Positions 10,673 to 22,390 of a stretch of DNA of 64,000 bases are shown piece by piece. The position numbers and the translations under genes are program-made. Positions within the stretch are counted from its first letter, which is position 1. Each line of letters begins with the position of its first letter. Below the pieces are notes generated by a model. That model ran no database searches. It was not told the origin of the DNA and was given only the letters and a program-made list of their open reading frames with translations. Source of the DNA: Poecilobothrus nobilitatus (Eukaryota > Arthropoda > Insecta > Diptera > Dolichopodidae); assembly GCA_947095535.1 (NCBI GenBank), contig OX352774.1:242073825-242137824 (forward strand), read 5' to 3'.

Positions 10673-11243
10673 TATGATTTTGTAATCATATATGATCAAT
10701 TGTAGGGATTTCAAAAAAAAGTTTTAAAGATTAATATGAAACTGATGTTCAATTAATATGAGAAATAAAGTTATTATCATATTTTCATGAGATTATATGG
10801 TTGTGTTTAATCAAGTTAAATTGATCTAAAATTGTTATTTTCTTAAAAATAATAATTTATATAAATATATAATAATGCTAAATTTCTATAAATTTTTTTA
10901 AAAAAAATTATCCAAAATAAATTAAATAAAAATATGTACTTCTGAAAGGACATCGATAGAATTCATAAAGTTCATGGTGAGATGCGGTGACAACAATAAA
11001 ATAGAATAAATGCATTAACAAAATTTTGTAGCAAATATAATTAAATTAAATAAAATATTGCTAATATTTTATATATTTTTATTATAGTTTGTATATAAAA
11101 AAAAAAAAAAAATATTAAAATAATTTTTTAATTTAGTGTACCTAATTAGTTTTATTTATCTAGTACTAAAAATTATAATTTATTTATTTAAACTTTATAC
11201 ATTTTTTGTGTAATTTATATAAATTATTTTGGAAACTTAAAAA
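10673..11243. other. 5' flank of the pseudo-protease gene
   Basis: AT-rich DNA with an 11-19 base A run near 11097. No ORF, RNA gene or repeat partner recognised. Confidence 0.4.
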
Positions 11244-11250
11244 TATAAAT
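11244..11250 (+). promoter_or_regulatory. TATA box of the pseudo-protease gene
   Basis: TATAAAT lies 47 bases before the ATG. A CCAGT motif at 11276-11280, about 32 bases on, is a reasonable arthropod initiator. Confidence 0.6.
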
Positions 11251-11290
11251 ACTTTTAAAAAATTTTCCTATTATACCAGTCCAAATAAAA

Positions 11291-12037
11291 ATGTCATATT
11301 TAAAGTTTTATAAAATATTAATTTTCCTTCTAGGAATTTTCTTAAATAATATTATACAAAATTTTGCACTTACAATTTTTGCATGTGATTGTTTTTCACA
11401 ACAAATCGAAAGAATACCATATCAAACAGTTTTAATGTATAAAGGAAAACAGTATTGTGAAAGTGATTTAATTACCAATAATTGGTTATTAACAACAGCA
11501 AGTTGTTTAAAAAATAAAAATCTTACAGATATGTCAGTTTATATTCATTCTTTAAATAATAAAAAAAATGGTTTAGAAATTAAATTAAGCGAAAAGTATT
11601 TGTATCCAGATAATAAAATGTATTCTGATGATGATAATATTAAATTGGATTATGCCCTATTAAAATTAGAAAAATACAATTCTGATAAATTAGTTCGCGA
11701 TATTGGATTACCAATACAAAATAAAAATATTTTAAAAAATAAAATATTACATGTTAATGAATTTGATAATATAAAATTGAAAAATAAAGATACAATTTTA
11801 TCAAAACGTTTTAATGTTAACAATATTAAAAAAAAAAATGGCAATTATAAGAATTTAGAATATAATGATATGCTTCCATACTGCTGTCATTATCAATCAC
11901 AACAAAATAATGATTATGATTTTAATAATAATTTTCAATGGCTTGAAACTACAACATCAAAAGATAATTATAATTATGAAGATTATGAAGAAATTTCAAA
12001 TGTAAGGGTATGGATTAAAAAAATAACAGGAATATAA
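11291..12037 (+). CDS. Catalytically dead serine-protease homologue
   Basis: An intact 248-codon single-exon ORF with a hydrophobic leader (about 1-28). The S1A fold is recognisable: IPYQTVLMYKGKQYC (42-56) matches the first strands, NNWLLTTASC (63-72) the His loop, LDYALLKLEKY (119-129) the Asp loop, and ISNVRVWIKKITGI (235-248) the C-terminal helix. The catalytic His is Ser71, Asp120 is kept, and the GDSGGP block and S1 pocket are missing, replaced by an Asn/Asp/Tyr-rich stretch (about 200-233). There is no RIVGG activation site. The C56-C72 pair survives; C198-C199 replace the 182 region. An open frame of this length in such AT-rich DNA, with TATA and AATAAA signals, argues for a retained non-enzymatic protein rather than simple decay, but late-stage pseudogenisation is possible. 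Confidence 0.75.
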   Translation: MSYLKFYKILIFLLGIFLNNIIQNFALTIFACDCFSQQIERIPYQTVLMYKGKQYCESDLITNNWLLTTASCLKNKNLTDMSVYIHSLNNKKNGLEIKLSEKYLYPDNKMYSDDDNIKLDYALLKLEKYNSDKLVRDIGLPIQNKNILKNKILHVNEFDNIKLKNKDTILSKRFNVNNIKKKNGNYKNLEYNDMLPYCCHYQSQQNNDYDFNNNFQWLETTTSKDNYNYEDYEEISNVRVWIKKITGI

Positions 12038-12077
12038 AAGAGTATTTTATATTGTTTGTTTGTAATTATAATTTTTA

Positions 12078-12083
12078 AATAAA
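12078..12083 (+). terminator. Poly(A) signal of the pseudo-protease gene
   Basis: AATAAA 41 bases after the stop codon; further AATAAA copies follow at 12135-12146. Confidence 0.55.
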
Positions 12084-12146
12084 AAATTTTAAAATATAAA
12101 AATTTATCTATACCTACATATATGTATTACATTAAATAAAAATAAA

Positions 12147-12570
12147 GTTTATGCAAAAAAAAAAAACATTTTTTTTTTTATTTTGTTTTATACGTACATA
12201 CATTAAAAAAGTTTGCTCTCAAAAATTATAATTGTTCTGGTTGTTGGTGTCCTGTTAATATAGGGGCATTGCAATACGATACCTTACCTATATATGCACC
12301 TTCACTGTATTAATACAAAAATTATTAAGAAAATATACAGTACATTTGTTTTCATAATTATTTTTCCAGGGGGGTATAATCGTTGGTCGAGTGATTAAGC
12401 ATGTATCTTATTAACCGAGTGTATCCGTAACGCGGTTTCTTAATTCTACACAAGTATAACAAGTCTTTGTAATTTTATAAGTAAAATTACAGAAAAAATT
12501 GTTAAATGTTTTGTATTATTGTATTATTCTATAGATAATAAATTATTTTTCATTTTTTAATTTTGGTAAT
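12147..12570. other. Intergenic with a possible tRNA-like SINE head
   Basis: 12373-12445 has an A-box-like TTGGTCGAGTGATTAAGC but no convincing B box, so it is at most a decayed SINE head. The remainder is AT-rich and featureless. Confidence 0.3.
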
Positions 12571-13225
12571 GCGTGATAAGTACGAAATCCCCAAAAATCA
12601 AAATCGCCGGTGACAAAATCCCCAAAAAAACAAAATCCCTAAAATAAATAATGTTTTTTTTATGCATTTAAAAGTGATAGTATCAACAAAGTGTCTTATT
12701 TGTTGAAAAAAAAAAGTTATTAGGCGGAATGTTAAAGTTGGATTCAAAAGCAGGGTAGTCCCCTTTTAAAAAAATATTCATATATATGAATATGTTATAT
12801 TCTCAATCAGGAGCGATTTTAGAAATAAATTCAAAATCAGAGTTATAAACCTTTTACATAATATTTATATTATGTATATTCGAGATTCTAAATTAAGAAA
12901 AACTTTAGAGTTGGACACAAAATCAATATATTCCTTTTTTTCCAGAATACTTATTATATATGTATAGTGTATATATGATATTGTAAATTAGGAGGAATTT
13001 TAGAGTTGTTTAAAAATTTGTTGACCCCACCAAAAAAGCCTTAATACATCACTGATGTCAATATCAAAAACTAATTCAAGTTCATAATATATTAAAAATA
13101 TGTTAACAAAGTAAAATAATGTAATTGATTATTTTTAATTTTTAAATGCATAAAAAACATTATTCTTTTTGGGGATTTTGTTTTTTGATTTGGGGATTTT
13201 ATGATCAACCCTGGTGAAACTTATC
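12571..13225. mobile_element. Inverted-repeat (MITE-like) element
   Basis: The left arm (about 12575-12680) and right arm (about 13125-13225) are imperfect reverse complements. The left reads GATAAGT, AAATCCCCAAA (repeated), AATGTTTTTTTTATGCATTT. The right reads the complement with GGGGATTTTG repeated and ending ACTTATC. About 440 bp lie between them. No transposase ORF, so a non-autonomous element. Confidence 0.65.
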
Positions 13226-14659
13226 AAAGTGACAGTGCAAATTTAGTATATCATGCTATAGTTTCGTATTATATTTTGTATGTTAATGCTGATTTAAACC
13301 TTTTTTAAAAAAAAAAAAAAAGTGCTCCGGTTTTGCTCCTGTTAAAATAAAAATTGTACATTAGTTGTTGATAGCATTTAAACGATAAATGTATGGCGTT
13401 GCGATTACACAAAACTATTTAATAAGACATTTGAGTCTATGAGGACTACACATATATTTAAGGAAACAATGTTTAATAGTTTCATTCCATTAGAAGAGTT
13501 TAAAAACGATTAAGAGGCAGTTTATGTCGAGACAATTTGGGTTTCAAAATTAAAAAGACAAATTTAAAAAATTTTTTTTTTTTTGTTTTTCTTAATTTTA
13601 ATAATTATTGATAGTTTTTTACTTCTTTATTACTGTTCAAAATCAGTAAACATATTAGTTGCTTTTTTTTTAATTTTAGCTATAGCACCATATAGTACTT
13701 AATTTATTTTTCAAGGATTTTGAAGTTTTTAAACAAATTATCAGAGACTACAATCTATTCTATCGTTCCAAAGTCAATTATATCTTTCATTATTTTATAT
13801 TTAAATTGATTATGATTCTAAACTTCACCTACCGCAAATAATGTTGCTATAATTGCTTGTTGTTATCATTTATTCTTCCTAACGTTCAATTTTCAATATT
13901 AAAGGTTTAAAAAGTAATTTTATAGAAACTTTATAGTAAAAAAAAAAAATTAGAATTCATAAATAATTGGCAACATAAGCATAGCTGTGAAACAGGTTAA
14001 AAAAATGATATCAAGTTTAAAAATCAAGTTTAAAACTCATACGTCGTATATTTATGACTATTATGAGTACTATCATTAATTTTAAAAATTATTGAATTAT
14101 TGTCCTACAATTTTCTAACCATTCTATTTTATTTTTATTTATTTACTTTTTGCCTACCACATACATGGATTTATAAGGTAGATATTGTTTTCATACGAAA
14201 AATATGTACCCAAGATTTTTGCAAATATGCATTACTCCGTTTCATAGAAAGCTATAAACATTTTTTTTTTATATTTAACGTTTTGACGTAAGTATCTCAA
14301 ATTGATAAGCTTTTGGAGCAATTCGAAAAACCGCAAGTTGTAATTTATTAGTTTCATTTTTCAGTTTTTTACGAAAATATTTCGTAACAGGAAATAATAT
14401 TATGAGAAAAATTATTAAGAAAAAGTTGTTACACAAGTAAAGAGCAGCAACTTTGTCATAGAACATTTTTTGATTCGGCCAGTACTTTTTTACTTCTAAT
14501 ATTTTTGAATGAAAAAAAAATATTGTACATAATTGTATGGATGTATTTAAAAATGTATATATTTTATATGCTTTTATATTAACTCGTCGCTGTCGGTTTA
14601 TTTATTTATTTGTCATTCTGTCACGCTTTTTATTATCTTCGTAATCTGTTAGCAACATT
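13226..14659. other. Intergenic, no gene recognised
   Basis: AT-rich DNA with several A/T runs. Two 63-codon ORFs (14100-14291 and 14275-14466, opposite strands) are low-complexity and overlap; neither is supported. Confidence 0.5.
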
Positions 14660-15760
14660 TGTAAGTATTGTATGGTCCAGAGAAAAGTGTACAGGTTTCA
14701 AAAGTGGGGTCATGTTGTTCGAATCCAGTTAACATGCTACTTTTTTTTTTTAACTATTTTATCAACATTTTTTGAATAAAATATGTATATATTTTGTATA
14801 TATGAATTTGAAATTTAAATTTTTATCTCTAAATTCATGCATACAATACACACGCAATATATTTTTGATCTTTTCTCCTATAATAGTATATTTTTTGTAT
14901 GTTGCTAAATTATTTTGTTTATAACATTTGTTTAGTATTTAAATCAAAATATTTGCTGTCAATATGCATTCTTTAATGTATATTGAATATGCATGGTTAA
15001 AAATTAAGATTTTAGGTTCGTAATATGTTCATTCGTATGTGTTGTATAGTGCAGAGAAGAGAGGACAGGTTTTGAAAGTAAGATAATTTGGTTCGAATCC
15101 AATTCGTGTACGTACATTTTTTTTTTTGTTAACTGTATTCATCAACATTTTTTTAATAAAATTTTATGTATAATATACACATATTATTTGATCTTTCCTC
15201 CTGTAATAATTTAAATCAATCAATCTTGATCTGCACATGTATTTTGTATTAGAATTTAGCAAAACACAAAGTATATAGGTACAATATTTTTATGTTGCTA
15301 AATTATTTTGTTTTAAAACATTTGTTTAGGATTTAAATCAGAATATTTGTTGTCAACATTCTTTATTGCATATTGAATATGAATGGCGTTAAAAATTAAT
15401 GTTTTATGTGTTTTATTTAGGAACATTTATTATGTCTATTGTGTATATAGATATACATATAAAATTTCATTCAAAATAATTCCAATTGCCAAATTCAAAC
15501 TACATACATACATAATATTTTTTTGTATGTACATAGTAAAGAATATAAAAAGTAAAGATCATTACAAAATTATGCTTTTGCGCATTACGCATTATGATTT
15601 ACAAACAAAATTTTGTCAACACAAAAAATTAAAGCTACGTATGTAAATATGTACGTACGTATGTAAATAATATTATGTTAAACTAATTTCCTAAATTATT
15701 TTATTCCGCTCCATTTGTTTATAATTTAAATCAAGATATTTGTCAACATTTTTTACTGCA
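14660..15760. repeat. Tandem repeat of about 370 bp with tRNA-like (SINE) start, two units plus a partial
   Basis: Unit 1 (about 14660-15015) and unit 2 (about 15034-15405) both begin with a GTATGGTCCAGAGAA-like block and a B-box-like GTTCGAATCCA, then a T run. Both continue through GTTGCTAAATTATTTTGTTT and ATTTAAATCA to a TATTGAATATG end. A third, truncated unit is visible at about 15690-15760. The tRNA-like starts suggest a SINE-derived sequence that was then tandemly duplicated. An 87-codon ORF across unit 2 is not considered coding. Confidence 0.65.
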
Positions 15761-16180
15761 TGATCTTATTAAGGGATTAGGTATGTAGGTAGGTTTTAGA
15801 TGTTTGTTTGGATATACGATATGCTACTAATACTATACTATAGAAATATACAGTAAAATACATTTATGTATATCATTTTCGTATATGTTAGAAATGTTAC
15901 CTAAACTAAAATTGGATTGTAATATTTATAAATTATAATCACAGTATTTTGGTACATATTTTACCCTTCGAGGTACTTTCATTATTTATGAATTACTGGA
16001 ATAAAAAATGTTTACTCTTGCTGTAATGGAATCGATTTAACGTCTCTTAATTTACTTAAACATTTGGTATAAAATTGTATAACGTATTTTATATCAGAAA
16101 CAATAATTAATGTATGTAAAAATATCCCATATTTTTTAAATTTAAATTATGTGTTTCATTTAAAACTAAAAAGTATAAAA
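15761..16180. other. Intergenic, nothing recognised
   Basis: AT-rich, no ORF and no repeat partner noticed. Confidence 0.4.
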
Positions 16181-16570
16181 TAAAATAATAAGTAAAAAAA
16201 ATAATTTTTAAAATACATATGCTGTTATCAAAACCGAATTCGCCCCCTAAAAAGTAGAAAATATAGGTACAAATACTGATTGCAAAACTTTAGCTTTTTG
16301 GACTGTTATAATATAAAAGTGAGTTGCTAGTGCAAGCATTTTGGACTGTTATAATATAAAAGTAAATTGCTGGAATAAAAAAGAAACGCGAACCTCAAAT
16401 TTCGCAAATTTTTATTTAACCTTATTCCAGCAATTTACTTTTATATTATAACAGTCCAAAAAGCTAAAGTTTTGCAATCAATTTTATTTTCTACTTTTTA
16501 GGGGGCGAATTTGGTTTTGATAAAAGCATAAGTATTTTAAAAATTATTTTTTTCACTTATTATTTTTTTA
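16181..16570. repeat. Large palindrome / foldback element
   Basis: The left arm (16181-16375) and right arm (16422-16568) are near-perfect reverse complements around a 46-base loop. Shared blocks include GCCCCCTAAAAAGTAGAAAA, GCAAAACTTTAGC and GGACTGTTATAATATAAAAG. The left arm carries the last block twice (16299-16327 and 16343-16371), so it is longer than the right. No ORF. It behaves like a foldback or MITE-type insertion. Confidence 0.8.
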
Positions 16571-16779
16571 CGATTAATTCATTGTCTATTATTGTTATTG
16601 AATCAAAAAAATTTTTCAAAATTTCATTTTGTTTTGATATAAATTGTTTTGTAAAAAATCTATGAAATTATGCATTATGCTATTTGGGTAATAGCGGTCG
16701 GTTCTGTGGTTGATCAGCTGATTTTGTTTTTTGGATTTCTTAAGTACAAAGTTACAAATAAAACAGGAAAAAACCAAGG

Positions 16780-18490
16780 GTTTTCAAAAAAGCACATTTT
16801 CAAAATTAAAAAATATTCATAATAAGCCTAGAGTAAAAAGTAGATATATTAAAAATTAAATTTATAATAATATAAATTACATATTTTATTAATACAAATT
16901 ATAAATAATAATAAAAACAATAAGAAACAAGATAGAATGTAAACCAACTGTTTTTAAAAGCGCACATTTCCAAAAGACAATACAAACTGTTTAGAATTGT
17001 GACTTGCACAAAAATTTTAAAATTTCGTGTAACTAAGAAAAAATGTGAAAATAGGACTTTTCTGGAATTTTGAGGGGCTGTAAGTCCGGAACCCTTTATA
17101 ACTAAAAAAAATCGTTAACACACGTGAAAACACATTACTGAAGCTTTAATTTTTGTGTCTTGCTTAACAAAAATTTGTACAGGTGCTTAAGTAACAGGCG
17201 TCTAAAAATAGCAAATTTTCAATTTTTGAGCCCTAATAGCTCGTAAACAGGAGGTGATCCAAAAAAATTTTTAAGGAAACTTATACTAATTCTAAAAGTT
17301 CTTTCTTGTCTCAAAATGTCAGGTTCCAATTTAAAGGCGTGCCGGAGTTATGAAAAAAGAAATTTCATGCAAAATATGGTTTTCACATAACCGTAAATTT
17401 AAATAGTAAATTACTAAATATTGCATAATTTTGATATTGTTTTATAGAGGTAAGAAAATTTCTGGTTTTCTAGTGTTTTTAAACTGTAAAACTACTACGC
17501 AGAGCCTGAGATATATATATCTGAAAATGGGGCTTTTTTGCAATTTTGAGGAGCTGTAACTTTGGAACCCTATACAACTAAAAGAAACCGTTAACACATA
17601 TAAAAATATATTACTGGAGCTTTAATTTTTTTATCTTGTCAAAGTAAAGTGTGTACCGGTGCTTAACTTACAGGTGTTTAAAAATAGCTCAAAAATAGCC
17701 TAATAGCTCATAAAGAGGAGGTGGTCCAAAAAAAAGTTTCTGAGCAAACTTATACTAATTCTAAAAGTTCTTTCTGCTCTCAAAATTTCAAATACATATC
17801 TAAAAGTATTCCGGAGTTATGAGATTAGAAAAATCATGCAAAATTTGATTTTCACATAACGGTTAATTTAAATACTAAATTTTAAAAAAATTGTATAATT
17901 ATATAGCAGAACATGAGATATACGCATTTAAAATAGAGCTTTTTCAATGTTTGAGAGGCCGTAGCTCCGTAATAGATGGGGCTACATAAAAAAGTTGTTC
18001 CACAAAATTAATTTTTTTATGAGACCTACTCATGGTTATTTGTTTTCTCTATCTTTAACGGTGTAGAAGTTTTGTAAACAGACGGACGGGCGGACGGACG
18101 GACAGAGTGAGAATAATAAGCACATTTTTCAATTTTTTTTGGAAATGTGCTAAAAAATGAGAAATGTCTTACCACACTTTCTTCAATTATAAAATAAATT
18201 ATTATCACAAACAAAAATATAATGTTGGATTTTGTGTTTTAAAATAGAAAATTTTCAGTTATTGAGCCCTTACAGCTCTGAAATAAAACCTAAGAGCTTG
18301 TAAGTTAAGTTTTAAGAAAAAAGTTGTTCCACAAAATTAGTTTTTTGTCGATGCCTATCCGTAGTTAAAATTTCATTGCTTTATTTCAAACGGTGTAGAA
18401 GTTTTGTAAACACCCAGACAGATGGACAGACGGACACAGTGAAACTAATAAGCACATTTTTTTAAATTCCTTGAAAATGTGCTAAAACTA
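16780..18490. mobile_element. Nested GGACGGAC-type elements with AGCACATTTT ends
   Basis: Two 3' ends are visible. One at about 18080-18157 has GGACGGGCGGACGGACGGAC then a GCACATTTTTC-loop-GGAAATGTGC hairpin; the other at 18415-18487 has the same layout. Complementary 5' ends occur at 16953 (CGCACATTTCC) and 16793 (AGCACATTTTC), giving an inner and an outer element. Internally a module of about 460 bp (GGGGCTGTAAGTCCGGAACC..., GTTAACACACGTGAAAA..., AATAGCTCGTAAACAGGAGG) is repeated at 17080, 17550 and, in part, 18240. Related fragments lie at 23985, 38060 and 52000. Non-coding. Confidence 0.65.
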
Positions 18491-18950
18491 ATACATACAA
18501 TATTATGTGTATATAATATAAATAATCAGAAGAATGCACGTATCTCATGTTTTTATTTATCAACTCTCTTATTCATATTAATACATATTATAAATTTAAG
18601 CACCTAATTTTTAAGTACCTATAAATATTATCATAAACAATGTCTAATATTTACAAATTGTAGTTTATAAGTAGTTTTTTTTATAAGCTTAATAAACTTT
18701 TAATCTCTAAAATCATTTTTAACCAATAATACAAATAATATTAAGTTATTTTACAGTCATTATCGTACATATAAATACATTATATCTTTTTTTTTTCGGA
18801 AGAGTTAAATATTCTTAATCCTTTAATTAAAATTTATAATAGTTGTATATATGTCTAATTTCTTAAATATCAATCCACTCGAAAAATTCAAAATTATTTT
18901 TTATAATATTAATAAAAAAATAAAAAAAAAAAATCCTAATAACAAAATAA
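18491..18950. other. 5' flank of the canonical trypsin
   Basis: AT-rich, with no recognised feature before the TATA box. Confidence 0.4.
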
Positions 18951-18958
18951 TATAAAAA
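18951..18958 (+). promoter_or_regulatory. TATA box of the canonical trypsin
   Basis: TATAAAAA lies 53 bases before the ATG, with a TTAGT initiator-like motif at 18986-18990. Confidence 0.65.
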
Positions 18959-19003
18959 GACGATAAATTTAAAAAAAAAATTTATTTAGTGTAAATTAAA
19001 GCA

Positions 19004-19762
19004 ATGTTTAAGTTTATTGGTTTATTAATTATTGGTTGTATTATTACAACCTCATTTGCCGGTAATTTACAATATCGTCCTATGTTAGATGGACGTATTG
19101 TTGGTGGTGAAATAATTGATATTAAAGATGCACCATATCAAGTATCATTACGTAAACCAAGTCATAGTTGTGGTGGAATTTTAATATCAAAAGATTGGGT
19201 ATTAACAGCTGCTCATTGTACATCAAGTTTATCACCATCAACATATAAAATTTATATGGGTTCATCAAATAATCGTCAAGGTGGTGTTGAAGTATCTGTT
19301 ACTGAAGTACATCGTCATCCAAAATATTCAAATTTAGATTGGGATTTTTCATTATTAAAATTAGGAAATTATAATACAAATGGATTATCAGTTGGTTATG
19401 TTGAATTACCAGAACAAAATGAACAAGTACCAGATGGTACATTATTACGTGTTAGTGGATGGGGTAATACACAAAATTCACAAGATGATCGTTCAATTTT
19501 ACGTGCAGCAAATGTAGCTAAAGTTAATGAAAATGAATGTAATGATGCCTATGGTAATATAAGTGATCGTATGATTTGTGCTGGTTTTAAAGAAGGTGGT
19601 AAAGATTCATGTCAAGGTGATTCTGGTGGTCCATTAGTATGGGGTAATAAAGCAGTTGGTGTTGTTTCATGGGGTTATGGTTGTGCTGTACCAAATTATC
19701 CAGGTGTTTATGCTAGAGTATCATATGCACGTGATTGGATTCGTGAAGTTTCTGGTGTATAA
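19004..19762 (+). CDS. Canonical secreted trypsin
   Basis: A 252-residue single-exon trypsin. Signal peptide about 1-19; propeptide to Arg31; mature start IVGG (32-35). Triad His71 (TAAHC), Asp114 (WDFS) and Ser207 (GDSGGP); Asp201 at position 189, and SWGYGC and PGVY keep Gly at 216 and 226, so Arg/Lys specificity is expected. Three disulfides: C56-C72, C179-C192, C203-C227. LPEQNE, SGWGNTQ, ILRAAN, ARVSYARDWIREVSGV and the DRMICAG segment are phrased like dipteran midgut trypsins. Of the five cluster members this is the least altered and the likely reference enzyme. TATA at 18951, AATAAA at 19774. Inferred role: digestive endopeptidase, though expression is unknown. Confidence 0.96.
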   Translation: MFKFIGLLIIGCIITTSFAGNLQYRPMLDGRIVGGEIIDIKDAPYQVSLRKPSHSCGGILISKDWVLTAAHCTSSLSPSTYKIYMGSSNNRQGGVEVSVTEVHRHPKYSNLDWDFSLLKLGNYNTNGLSVGYVELPEQNEQVPDGTLLRVSGWGNTQNSQDDRSILRAANVAKVNENECNDAYGNISDRMICAGFKEGGKDSCQGDSGGPLVWGNKAVGVVSWGYGCAVPNYPGVYARVSYARDWIREVSGV

Positions 19763-19773
19763 AAGTATATTAT

Positions 19774-19779
19774 AATAAA
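19774..19779 (+). terminator. Poly(A) signal of the canonical trypsin
   Basis: AATAAA 12 bases after the stop codon. An A run of about 20 at 19817-19837 is genomic, not a tail. Confidence 0.5.
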
Positions 19780-20020
19780 TGTTTAAAAAAAACAAATTTT
19801 ATATTAAAAATATTTAAAAAAAAAAAAAAAAAAAAGGAGTTTTTTTTTAATGAAAAATAAAAAGATATAAGTGTAAAATTTTTATACCTATATTTTAATT
19901 AAAATTAATATATCGGTTTTACATAAGTATAAGATGAAAACTTAATAATCATGATCTGATTAAAGTTTTGCATAAAAGTTAAAGAAAAAAAAAAATATAT
20001 ATATGTATATATATGAAATA

Positions 20021-20091
20021 ATTCAGAACATATATACTTATATACTTATATGTTCTGAATTCTATGTAAAATCTTATGTAAAATAACAAAA

Positions 20092-20127
<36 letters not shown>

Positions 20128-20140
20128 TTTTGTTATTTTA
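20021..20140. repeat. Two adjacent hairpins 3' of the trypsin
   Basis: The first arm pair is ATTCAGAACATATA with TATATGTTCTGAAT (about 20021-20062). The second, 20079-20140, is a 62-base palindrome with perfect 20-base arms (TAAAATAACAAAAAATAATA and its complement) around a (TA)n centre. Confidence 0.8.
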
Positions 20141-21399
20141 CACAATTGTTATTTTTTTGGAGCACTTTTACAAATATATAATTTGTAAATTTACATTTTT
20201 TTTTTGCAAATAATCAAAATTAGTATTCATATGTTGTATTCATAGGTCTCTTTACCATCTTATAGTTGTAAATATGACAATCAAAATAGATTAAAATTAA
20301 TTCTTATATATAATTTACAATTTATTGTCATTCGATCAAAATATAATATTTATAATATTATGTAAAAGAATTAAATTTGAGATATGTTACATCTATAGAT
20401 TTAAATGTAATACTTGGAGTATAGGTACATATAATAAAAGGGTACAAAATAGTGTATCCTAAAAAATGTGTCAAATTTAAATCAATTTTTTTTTTTATAT
20501 TTAAAAATTCATTTGAAAAATTGAATATAGGAAAATTGTTTATAAATATATATATAAATTTGTCTAAATTTTGTATATATTTTTATAAAAATTTTATATT
20601 ATATATCTTAATAGTTTAAAAAAAACATTTATTTCCTAATTGTCAAAGATATGGTCATATCACAAATTTTCGGAAGTTAAATGTTCGATGTAAATTAATA
20701 TTGTTTTTAAGTTTGTTTTTTTTGCTTAATTTGCAAATCAGTTTGTTGTAAAATTTTTTATAAATCATTTTCATTTAATTAAGTACAATTTTTAATCAAA
20801 TATTTGTATAATTTTAACAATTGTTCTCAGTACCTTATTGAATTTAAGAATTTCTAGGCTGGTATGCCCATAAATAGCCTGAATATTATTATATAATGGG
20901 TTTCTACATGGGTAAAGATTTAACTAAAACTCTCACTCACTCTTAAAATTCATTTACTTCAGAAAAGTTATCTGAAATATTTTTTAAAAACTGCGAATTT
21001 TTGTTATGAGGCCAAAAGTCAGAAATTCTTTATTTTATGTAATATAAAATAGTGAAAATATTCAAATTTTTAGACATGATTCGTTGATGGCTCATATTGA
21101 ATATAATTGAAAAGACAGACATAAGACATTGAAAAGAAATGTTTTTTTTTTTGTTCTACAAGAATTTATTTTGCTATATTTTGCCTTGAGATTAATGGAA
21201 ACTTAAGGTATATGTGAAAAGATCTTAAGATTTAGAATAAGATAAAAGTAAAAAAATTTAGGTATAAAGAAAAAAAAAAAGTAAATATTTTTAATATTCT
21301 ATTCATGACACAAAGAGTTTCACTTTCATTTCAAATTGATTATTTGATCCTTTTTTCTTTCCCAAATATAAAAATTAATTTTCAAGAAATATCTATACT

Positions 21400-21452
<53 letters not shown>

Positions 21453-22390
21453 TAAACACATGTATATGATAAAAAAAATTTATTTAAAAAAAAAATGTAA
21501 TTTAAAAAAAAAAAAAGGTAAAATATGACAAAAAGGATATAAAAACTATTCAACTTATAGATACTATTATATTAAATATAAATTTAACTTGAAGATGTTT
21601 ATTTTTGTTTTTTGTTTTTTATATGGATTGATATCAATACATATATTCCTTAGAATTCATTGGAAATTTATTAACTTCGATTATTCAATTCGAAAAAAAA
21701 AAAACATCAATCAAGTTATTTTGAATATTTTATTTATTCGACTTGACATTTTAGAATTATAGAATTCACAATGTGCGTATAGGAAATTAAAATTAAAATG
21801 ATATTGAAAAATTGATGTTTTGTAGATGTGACAAACATTTAATTTGAAATTGATAATTTGGAAGGAAAAATAAATTTTTTTTTTTTTGTTTTTACTCTTC
21901 TAATTCGAAGAAAATTTTAAATTGAAGAATACATCTCTCTAATATTCTGTATATTCTTGCATTAAAAAGGGAATGACCAGAATACGTTATGTACATTATG
22001 ACAAAAAAAAAATGTTTTTTTATGGTTTGCTTTTATTAACGCTAGTAGTAAATTTAGAATCTTATTAATTTTAAGTTTGTCTTTTAATTTGAAGATAGTA
22101 AAATTTAGGAATACTTTAATAATGTTTTTTATTTGTATATAAAAATGTAATGTTTAAAGTGCCGATGTTGACAGCTAAATTAATAAAAAATAAAAAATTT
22201 TCATCTCTGCAAAATAGCCTATAGACAAGTTTTTGTACCTAAAATCATTCTGTACATCTTTTAAATATTGATGATAAAATTTATTTTCAATTATTTGAAT
22301 ATATCAGCCAATGGGGTAGTGGTTAAGAAAAACGTTTTTTATTTGAAAACTTTTCGGGTCAAACCACGCCTTCATCATATATATTAATAA
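20141..22390. other. Intergenic, low-complexity DNA
   Basis: No gene seen. A (TA)n tract lies at about 21406-21450 and explains a Tyr/Ile-repeat minus-strand ORF there. 22306-22375 has an A-box-like GGGGTAGTGGTTAAGA and a CGGGTCAAACC B-box-like motif, possibly a decayed tRNA-derived SINE head. Confidence 0.45.
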
